7,388 nt of DNA from Asaia bogorensis (lineage in GTDB: Bacteria > Pseudomonadota > Alphaproteobacteria > Acetobacterales > Acetobacteraceae), in NCBI GenBank assembly GCA_945886995.1, contig CAMCZJ010000150.1, positions 1 to 7,388 of the forward strand, read 5' to 3'. This document shows, one piece after another, positions 1 through 4,807 of this stretch. The notes under the pieces are model-generated. The model was not told the DNA's origin. It saw only the letters and a list, made by a program, of their open reading frames with translations, and searched no databases. The position numbers and the translations under genes are program-made. Positions within the stretch are counted from its first letter, which is position 1; each line of letters starts with the position of its first letter.

Positions 1-171
1 TATCTTGATATGCTGGCGCGCGATCTGGCGGTGATGGATGCGGCGGCAATCAGCCTTGCGCGCGAAAACAAGCTGCCCATCATTGTCTTCAATATCCATG
101 AACCAGGCGCCTTCACCGCCGTCATGAAGGGCGAAGGCAAATTCACCACCGTGGTGGAACAGGCGCCATAA
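1..171 (+). CDS. pyrH: UMP kinase, C-terminal fragment (5' end outside window)
   Basis: The window opens inside a reading frame of 56 codons that ends with TAA at 169-171. The visible residues match the C-terminus of bacterial UMP kinase: an L-x-V-M-D-x-x-A-x-x-L-A segment (residues about 9-20 of the fragment) followed by N-K-L-P-I-I-V-F-N-I and a P-G-x-(hydrophobic)-x-x-V-x-x-G-E stretch near the end. From family knowledge, PyrH phosphorylates UMP to UDP with ATP in the cytoplasm and is a hexamer regulated by GTP and UTP. The next gene is frr, 18 nt downstream, which is the usual pyrH-frr order and supports the call. Too little is present to judge the kinase active site. Nothing looks broken at the visible end, and the stop lies where the family normally ends. 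Confidence 0.93.
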   Translation, partial: YLDMLARDLAVMDAAAISLARENKLPIIVFNIHEPGAFTAVMKGEGKFTTVVEQAP

Positions 172-189
172 CCCAGGGGGAAGGGCATC

Positions 190-756
190 ATGCCGACCGA
201 TACAAAAGCCCTGAAACAGGATCTGACGCGCCGGATGGAAGGCGCGATGGAAACCTTGAAGAAGGAATTCTCCGGCCTGCGCACGGGCCGCGCCAGCCCC
301 GCCTTGCTGGAACCCGTTCGGGTTGAAGCCTATGGCAGTGTCACGCCGCTCAATCAGGTGGCCAATATCTCAGTCGCGGGGCCGGGCTTGCTTGCCGTGC
401 AGGTCTGGGACAAGGGGCTGGCCAAGGCTGTGGAAAGCGCCATTCGGGAAGCTAATCTTGGGCTCAACCCGCAGGCGGAAGGCCAGGTCATTCGCGTGCC
501 GCTGCCACCGCTCACCACCGAAAGGCGCAATGAACTGGCCAAGGCCGCGGCGCGCTATGCCGAACAGGCCCGCGTCGCAGTGCGTGGCGTGCGCCGTGAT
601 GGCATGGAACAGATCAAGGCGGCCGGCAAAAAGGCCGAACTCGGCGAGGATGAAGTGAAGCGCGCCGAGGAAGAGGTGCAGAAACTGACCGATCAATTCG
701 TCAAGCAGATAGATGCGGCCTTGGTGGACAAGGACAAGGATATCCGGACAGTCTGA
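190..756 (+). CDS. frr: Ribosome recycling factor
   Basis: This is a 188-residue protein, close to the 185 residues of E. coli Frr. With EF-G it splits the post-termination ribosome into subunits in the cytoplasm. The signature G-L-R-T-G-R-A-S-P-A-L-L lies at residues 29-40 and T-P-L-N-Q-V-A at 52-58. L-G-L-N-P is at 90-94, R-V-P-L-P-P-L-T at 102-109, and A-R-V-A-V-R-G-V-R-R-D at 127-137. By alignment to E. coli, R132 and R135 correspond to its R129 and R132 in the rRNA-contacting helix. Domain I is the helical bundle formed by both ends; domain II is roughly residues 34-107. The ATG is preceded by a strong purine-rich ribosome site (GGGGGAAGGG, 176-185) at 4-nt spacing, which fixes the start. 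It probably shares a transcript with pyrH. The helical C-terminal part is rich in Lys and Glu, as is usual, and I see no missing key residue. Confidence 0.97.
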   Translation: MPTDTKALKQDLTRRMEGAMETLKKEFSGLRTGRASPALLEPVRVEAYGSVTPLNQVANISVAGPGLLAVQVWDKGLAKAVESAIREANLGLNPQAEGQVIRVPLPPLTTERRNELAKAAARYAEQARVAVRGVRRDGMEQIKAAGKKAELGEDEVKRAEEEVQKLTDQFVKQIDAALVDKDKDIRTV

Positions 757-782
757 AGACCGTTCGGCACATCAGGGGGAAT

Positions 783-836
783 ATGCGCTTGCGGAACCGG
801 CTGGGGCCTGATCGCGCGGAAGGAAGCGACGCATGA
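783..836 (+). other. Possible 17-codon leader ORF overlapping the uppS start
   Basis: In the 76-nt frr-uppS gap, an ATG at 783 follows an AGGGGGA tract (774-780) and opens a 17-codon frame (MRLRNRLGPDRAEGSDA) whose TGA at 834-836 overlaps the uppS ATG as ATGA. This arrangement permits translational coupling, in which ribosomes ending the short frame restart on uppS. The peptide resembles no family I know and is Arg-rich at its start. The spacing from the G-rich tract to this ATG is short (2-3 nt), and uppS has its own good ribosome site inside the short frame, so this could be chance. No typical attenuator (codon run plus alternative hairpins) is visible. Confidence 0.22.
818..826 (+). promoter_or_regulatory. 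Ribosome binding site of uppS
   Basis: GGAAGGAAG lies 6 nt before the ATG at 833. It fixes the uppS start: the frame upstream of this ATG has no other start codon before a TGA stop at 809-811. Confidence 0.7.
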
Positions 837-1576
837 GTGCCGCGACCGACCCGCTGCCCGCCACGGGCGCCCCGCAGGCGCCGCCAGCGCATGTTGCGAT
901 CATCATGGATGGCAATCGCCGTTGGGCGGAAGCGCGCGGGATGCCCGTGGCGCTTGGCCATCGCGCCGGCGCGGAAGCCGCACGCCGCGCGGTGCAGGCC
1001 GCCGCTGAAGCCGGCATTGGCTGGCTCACGCTTTTCGCCTTTTCAAGCGAGAATTGGCGCCGCCCGATTGAGGAAGTCTCCGCGCTATCGGGGCTGTTGC
1101 GCTTGTATTTGCGCAATGAAGTGGCCGGGCTGGTGCGTGATGGCGTCAAGCTGCATGTGATTGGTGACCATAGCCGCTTCGGCGAAGAGCTGTCCCGCAT
1201 GGTGGCCGATGCGGAAGAAGCCACTGCGGGCGGCACCAGGCTCAATCTGGTGATGGCGCTATCCTATGGCGCACGGGATGAAATTCTGGCCGCGACCAAA
1301 GCCATTGCCAGCGCCGCCAAGGCCGGCACGCTGAATCCGGAAGCGCTGAGCGAAGCGCAATTTGGTGGCTTCCTGCAAACGGCGGGCATGCCCGATCCTG
1401 ATCTGATCATCCGCACCTCGGGCGAACAGCGGCTGTCGAACTTCCTGCTGTGGCAGGCGGCCTATGCGGAGTTCGTCTTTTTGGATGTGCTTTGGCCGGA
1501 TTTCTCGGCGGAGGATTTGCGCGGCGCGGTGGCTGAATTCCATCGCCGTGAACGCCGCTACGGGCTGCGCCCCTGA
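833..1576 (+). CDS. uppS: Undecaprenyl diphosphate synthase (cis-prenyltransferase)
   Basis: This 247-residue soluble enzyme adds isopentenyl units in cis to farnesyl diphosphate, giving the C55 carrier used for peptidoglycan and surface glycans. The family signature H-V-A-I-I-M-D-G-N-R-R-W-A is at residues 20-32 and contains the catalytic Mg-binding Asp26, at the same number as in E. coli. F-S-S-E-N-W (70-75) carries the conserved N74 and W75. S-Y-G-A-R-D-E (144-150) and the diphosphate-binding block P-D-L-I-I-R-T-S-G-E-Q-R-L-S-N-F-L-L-W-Q (188-207) follow, with A-Y-A-E at 210-213 supplying Glu213. The second Arg in N-R-R-W replaces the Gly seen in E. coli and is a common variant. The first 19 residues are Ala/Pro-rich and probably flexible. 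The stop is one base before the cdsA GTG, so the two genes are almost certainly co-translated. Dxr, encoded two genes on, feeds the same isoprenoid supply. All catalytic residues are present. Confidence 0.96.
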   Translation: MSAATDPLPATGAPQAPPAHVAIIMDGNRRWAEARGMPVALGHRAGAEAARRAVQAAAEAGIGWLTLFAFSSENWRRPIEEVSALSGLLRLYLRNEVAGLVRDGVKLHVIGDHSRFGEELSRMVADAEEATAGGTRLNLVMALSYGARDEILAATKAIASAAKAGTLNPEALSEAQFGGFLQTAGMPDPDLIIRTSGEQRLSNFLLWQAAYAEFVFLDVLWPDFSAEDLRGAVAEFHRRERRYGLRP

Positions 1577-1577
1577 C

Positions 1578-2423
1578 GTGACCGAAGCTTCAACTTCTCA
1601 ATCGGCAGCGGGTGCCGCCGCATCGCGCCCCTGGCGCGATTTGGCGCTGCGGGGGGCATCGGCGGCGGTGCTGATCCCAATCGCCGTTTTTGGCATCTGG
1701 TGCGGCGGTGTCGTTTGGGATGTGCTGATTGGCGCCGTTATGGTGCTGCTGTCTTGGGAATGGCTCAGGCTTTCTGGCGCTTCAGTCTATCGCTGGCCCG
1801 GTATTCTGCTGCCTATCATCACGCTCGGCGTCATGCTGCTGGCAGCCTTTGGCCCGCCCCTTGGCGCGCTGGGGCTTTTGGTCGCGGGCTGCGTGGTGTT
1901 GTTGGTCCTGCAACGGCGCGGCGATATCTGGCCGGCGGCGGGGCTTTTCTACATTGGTCTTTGTGGCTTTTCCCTGATTTTGCTGCGCGGCACGGATTGG
2001 GCCGGGCTGCTCAATACGCTGTTCATGGTGCTGGTTGTCTGGGCGTCAGACACTGGGGCTTATCTTGCTGGGCGCGCTTTGGGTGGGCCGAAGCTTGCCC
2101 CTGCCATATCGCCGGGCAAGACCTGGTCCGGTGCGGCGGGGGGGCTTTTGGCTGCGATCCTGGTTGGCGCGGGGGTCGCATCCCTGCTGGCGCCGGGGGG
2201 GGCTTCACGCGCGGCAGCAATCGCGGCCATGCTGGGGCTGATGTCACAGGCAGGTGATCTTTTGGAAAGCGCCATCAAGCGCCGCTTCGGGGTGAAGGAT
2301 AGTTCCTCACTCATTCCCGGACATGGCGGCGTGTTTGACCGTTTGGATGGCGTGATGGCGGCGGCGCCGCTCGCAACCGCCTTTGCGCTGCTCGCCGGCA
2401 GGGGCGCGCCGCTATGGCATTAA
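1578..2423 (+). CDS. cdsA: Phosphatidate cytidylyltransferase (CDP-diglyceride synthase)
   Basis: This 281-residue integral inner-membrane enzyme makes CDP-diacylglycerol from phosphatidic acid and CTP, the branch point for phosphatidylglycerol, cardiolipin and phosphatidylethanolamine. The CDS-family signature is complete near the C-terminus: S-A-I-K-R-R (231-236), V-K-D (239-241), then P-G-H-G-G-V-F-D-R-L-D (247-257) with the conserved K234, R235, K240, D241, H249, D254 and D257. A-S-D-T-G-A-Y (156-162) and S-P-G-K-T-W-S-G (178-185) are further family blocks. Hydrophobic segments, likely membrane helices, lie around 28-45, 49-62, 76-91, 97-111, 121-137, 143-159, 187-205, 211-226 and 257-274. 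The start is inferred as GTG at 1578, one base after the uppS TGA. It has no strong ribosome site, so coupling to uppS is likely. The frame stays open upstream to an ATG at 1464, but that would bury 38 residues inside uppS and is unlikely. The gene's last 10 nt overlap dxr. It contains a run of seven and a run of eight G. Confidence 0.95.
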   Translation: MTEASTSQSAAGAAASRPWRDLALRGASAAVLIPIAVFGIWCGGVVWDVLIGAVMVLLSWEWLRLSGASVYRWPGILLPIITLGVMLLAAFGPPLGALGLLVAGCVVLLVLQRRGDIWPAAGLFYIGLCGFSLILLRGTDWAGLLNTLFMVLVVWASDTGAYLAGRALGGPKLAPAISPGKTWSGAAGGLLAAILVGAGVASLLAPGGASRAAAIAAMLGLMSQAGDLLESAIKRRFGVKDSSSLIPGHGGVFDRLDGVMAAAPLATAFALLAGRGAPLWH

Positions 2424-3601
2424 GCGGGGCCACGCCGCGCCGGATCACGGTTCTGGGCAGCACGGGTTCGGTTGGGAAAAGCACGGTCTCTCTGCTGGAA
2501 GCCGCACCGGAAGGCCAATTCGACATTGTGGCCCTGGTGGCCGGGCGCGATTGGCAGGGCTTGGCGGCCCAGGCGCGGCGGCTCAAAGCGCGGCATGCGG
2601 TCCTGGCCGACCCCGCACAATACGCGGCCCTGAAGGAAGCACTCGCCGGGACGGATACCCAGGTAGCGGCGGGGCCGGAGGCAGTGATCGCGGCCGCCAG
2701 CCTTCCCGCTGATTGGACCATGGCCGCCATTGTGGGCGCTGCCGGCCTGCCCGCCACCATGGCGGCGCTCGCGCGCGGCGGCGTCATGGCCATCGCCAAT
2801 AAGGAAAGCCTGGTTTGCGCCGGTGAGCCCGTTTTGGCCGCAGCGCGCGCCGGGGGCGCGACCATTCTGCCCGTGGACAGCGAACATAACGCCATTTTCC
2901 AGGCGCTTGATATGCGCGACCCATCGGCGGTGGCGAAGATCATCCTGACAGCCTCGGGCGGGCCATGCCGCACCATGTCTATGGCGGAAATGGCTTTGGT
3001 GACACCGGAAGTCGCGGTGCGCCACCCGGTCTGGTCCATGGGTGCCAAGATCAGCGTTGATTCCGCCACCATGTTCAACAAGGGGCTGGAACTGATCGAA
3101 GCCGCGCGGCTTTTCCCAGTGCCGGAATCGCGGATTGAGGTGCTGGTCCACCCGCAATCCACCGTTCATGGGTTGGTGCAATACACCGATGGTTCGGTGC
3201 TGGCGCAGCTTGGCACGCCTGATATGCGCACGCCTATCGCCCATGCCCTGGCCTGGCCGGCGCGCATGGCCGCTTCAGTGCCGCCGCTTGATCTGATCGG
3301 GCTCGGCAAGCTGGAATTCTTCGCGCCAGACCCGGTGCGCTTCCCTGCGCTCAGGCTTTCCCGTGCTGCGCTCTGCGCCGGCGGTGGCGCGCCCACCATT
3401 CTGAACGCTGCGAATGAGATTGCGGTCGGCCTCTTCCTTGAAAAACGGCTGCGCTTTCTCGATATCGCGGCAGTGGTGGAAGAAACGCTCTCGCGCCTTG
3501 GTGCGCCAGAGGCTGCGGATTTGCCCGCCATCATGGCGCATGACGGCGCGGCGCGGTCCGAAGCGGGGCTGATCGCCGCAAAGCGTGCCGCGCTGGTCTG
3601 A
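2414..3601 (+). CDS. dxr: 1-deoxy-D-xylulose 5-phosphate reductoisomerase
   Basis: This 395-residue cytoplasmic enzyme converts 1-deoxyxylulose 5-phosphate to 2-C-methyl-D-erythritol 4-phosphate with NADPH and a divalent metal. It is the committed step of the MEP isoprenoid pathway and the fosmidomycin target. The NADPH-binding loop G-S-T-G-S-V-G is at residues 15-21 and A-N-K-E-S at 128-132. The metal ligands are D155 and E157 in V-D-S-E-H-N, and E226. Substrate-binding positions by alignment to E. coli are S181, H204, S217, N222 and K223, with the flexible-loop Trp at 207. I-L-N-A-A-N-E-I-A-V-G (329-339) marks the C-terminal helical domain. Two residues look unusual: Cys185 in S-G-G-P-C where Phe is usual, and Val206 in H-P-V-W where Asn is usual. 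The ATG lies inside the end of cdsA with an AGGGG at 2400-2404, so translation is probably coupled. This is the Dxr family, not the DRL type found in Brucella. Confidence 0.97.
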   Translation: MALSGATPRRITVLGSTGSVGKSTVSLLEAAPEGQFDIVALVAGRDWQGLAAQARRLKARHAVLADPAQYAALKEALAGTDTQVAAGPEAVIAAASLPADWTMAAIVGAAGLPATMAALARGGVMAIANKESLVCAGEPVLAAARAGGATILPVDSEHNAIFQALDMRDPSAVAKIILTASGGPCRTMSMAEMALVTPEVAVRHPVWSMGAKISVDSATMFNKGLELIEAARLFPVPESRIEVLVHPQSTVHGLVQYTDGSVLAQLGTPDMRTPIAHALAWPARMAASVPPLDLIGLGKLEFFAPDPVRFPALRLSRAALCAGGGAPTILNAANEIAVGLFLEKRLRFLDIAAVVEETLSRLGAPEAADLPAIMAHDGAARSEAGLIAAKRAALV

Positions 3602-3614
3602 ATTCGCGCTTGTT

Positions 3615-3620
3615 TAGGAG
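3615..3620 (+). promoter_or_regulatory. Ribosome binding site deciding the TTG start of rseP
   Basis: TAGGAG lies 8 nt before the TTG at 3629, a good match and spacing. It supports TTG 3629 over a second in-frame TTG at 3638, which would be 17 nt away, and over internal GTG codons within the first membrane helix. Confidence 0.75.
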
Positions 3621-3628
3621 CCTTTCTC

Positions 3629-4732
3629 TTGGAATTTTTGCCCGAACCCTTCCGTAGCATCGCCTCCTTCCTCGTGGTGCTTGGGGTGCTGATTTTCATC
3701 CATGAGCTTGGCCATTATCTGGCAGCACGCTGGCGCGGCGTGCATGTGGAACGTTTTTCCATCGGCTTTGGCCGCGCCCTTTACACCCGGACCGACAAGC
3801 GCGGCTGCGAATGGCGGATCGGCTGGTTGCCACTTGGCGGCTATGTGAAAATGCACGGCATGGAGGATTTGGGGGAGGCCGCGCCTGAACAGGCGGCTGG
3901 CTTCCGCCCCGGTGAGACCTTCCATGAGAAATCCGTGGGCGACCGCGCCTTGGTGGTCGCCGCAGGCCCCTTCTTCAATTTCGCCCTGGCCATTCTGCTT
4001 TTTGCCGCGCTTTTCGTGGTGGTGGGCCAGCCTTCCGCAGTGCCGACCGTGGGCAATGTGGTGGAATCCTCAGCCGCCGCCCGGGCCGGGCTGGCGCCGG
4101 GGGACCGGATCATCGCCATGGATGGGCAGCCAGTCGAGCGGTTTGAAGCCTTGCAGCGCTATGTCCAGGCGCGCGCTGGACAGGCCATTGAAATCATGGT
4201 CGCGCGGGGCGATTCCCAAATCAAGGTCATGGCGACCCCGCAGCCGCGCCCTTCCGATGGGCTTGGTATGCTTGGCATTACCGCCGGCGCGCCGATTTTC
4301 GAAAAGCTTGACCCCTTCAGCGCCGTTTGGGCGGGGGTGACCCATACGCTGGATATCACCTGGCAGACGCTGGTTGGGGTGTGGCAGATGATCTCCGGCA
4401 GCCGCGGGGCCGAGGATCTGGGCGGGCCGCTCCGGATTGCGCAAATGTCGGGGCAGGTCGCGCATATGGGGCTTTCCGCCTTCATCACCTTCGCGGCCCT
4501 GCTTTCGGTGAACCTTGCCTTGATCAATCTTTTCCCTATCCCAGTGCTGGATGGCGGGCATTTGATGTTCTACGCGGCTGAGGCCATCCGCGGGCGCCCC
4601 TTGCCCTTGAAAGCACGGGAATATGGCTTCCGGGCAGGCTTTGCCTTGCTGATCGGGCTGATGATTTTCGCGACCTGGAATGACTTGGCGCAGCTTGGCG
4701 TGGTGCGCTGGGTGAGCGGCCTGCTTAGTTGA
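3629..4732 (+). CDS. rseP: RseP/MmpA-type site-2 intramembrane zinc metalloprotease
   Basis: This is a 367-residue inner-membrane protease of the S2P (M50) family. From family knowledge, E. coli RseP cuts anti-sigma factor RseA and signal-peptide remnants, and the Caulobacter relative MmpA cuts PodJ. The zinc motif H-E-L-G-H is at residues 25-29 in the first membrane helix (about 11-33), and the second zinc motif, with L-D-G at 307-309 followed by G-H, is in N-L-F-P-I-P-V-L-D-G-G-H (300-311). A conserved A-G-P-F-F-N-F (112-118) opens the second helix (to about 132). One PDZ domain follows at about 138-205, with A-G-L-A-P-G-D-R-I at 153-161. L-G-G-P-L-R-I (264-270) precedes the third and fourth helices (about 283-304 and 335-350). 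E. coli RseP has two PDZ domains and about 450 residues; this one has one, as in many alphaproteobacteria. The start is TTG, because the first in-frame ATG lies after the catalytic HExxH. It sits 27 nt after dxr. Its natural substrate cannot be read from this window. Confidence 0.95.
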   Translation: MEFLPEPFRSIASFLVVLGVLIFIHELGHYLAARWRGVHVERFSIGFGRALYTRTDKRGCEWRIGWLPLGGYVKMHGMEDLGEAAPEQAAGFRPGETFHEKSVGDRALVVAAGPFFNFALAILLFAALFVVVGQPSAVPTVGNVVESSAAARAGLAPGDRIIAMDGQPVERFEALQRYVQARAGQAIEIMVARGDSQIKVMATPQPRPSDGLGMLGITAGAPIFEKLDPFSAVWAGVTHTLDITWQTLVGVWQMISGSRGAEDLGGPLRIAQMSGQVAHMGLSAFITFAALLSVNLALINLFPIPVLDGGHLMFYAAEAIRGRPLPLKAREYGFRAGFALLIGLMIFATWNDLAQLGVVRWVSGLLS

Positions 4733-4803
4733 CGGTTTGGGGGTGGCGAGGGGGGCGCGGCTCGGCTAGGTAGAGATGTTATCTTGAGAGAGATGCCGAG
4801 TCC
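4733..4803 (+). promoter_or_regulatory. rseP-bamA intergenic gap, possible regulatory leader
   Basis: This 71-nt gap holds a G-rich tract (4739-4760, runs of 5, 2, 6 and 2 G) followed by a sharp switch to an AT-richer stretch with a small 4-3-4 palindrome, AGATGTTATCT (4774-4784). Then come GAGAGAG (4786-4792) and the bamA GTG. A promoter or an RNA structure controlling bamA is possible here. I could not identify convincing -35/-10 boxes, a sigma-E type site or a terminator hairpin, so the function is open. Confidence 0.25.
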
Positions 4804-4807
4804 GTGA
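4793..4807 (+). other. Possible four-codon mini-ORF overlapping the bamA start
   Basis: ATG CCG AGT CCG TGA begins directly after the GAGAGAG purine tract and its stop overlaps the bamA GTG as GTGA. It could help load ribosomes onto a weak GTG start by termination-reinitiation. It could equally be chance, since an A after the start codon is all the overlap needs. It encodes no meaningful protein. Confidence 0.18.

Noticed and set aside
757..832. Terminator or promoter in the frr-uppS gap
   Set aside because: I could find neither a hairpin followed by a T tract nor convincing -35/-10 boxes. Only the short ORF and the uppS ribosome site are supportable.
772..1245. Open frame of 157 codons on the minus strand opposite uppS
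   Set aside because: It is antisense to conserved uppS motifs, has Ser/Ala/Pro-rich composition, and matches no family I recognise.
1464..1577. Upstream extension of cdsA to an ATG inside uppS
   Set aside because: The 38 extra residues are Arg/Cys-rich and read out of frame through the conserved end of uppS. The GTG at 1578 gives the normal CdsA length and operon spacing.
1700..2257. Alternative plus-strand frame of 185 codons within cdsA
   Set aside because: It is Trp/Arg/Gly-rich, typical of an out-of-frame translation of a GC-rich membrane protein, with no recognisable motif.
2311..3162. Long open frame (283 codons) on the minus strand opposite dxr
   Set aside because: It lies wholly antisense to a fully recognisable dxr, its protein is low-complexity Ala/Ser/Arg-rich, and GC-rich genes commonly give such shadows.
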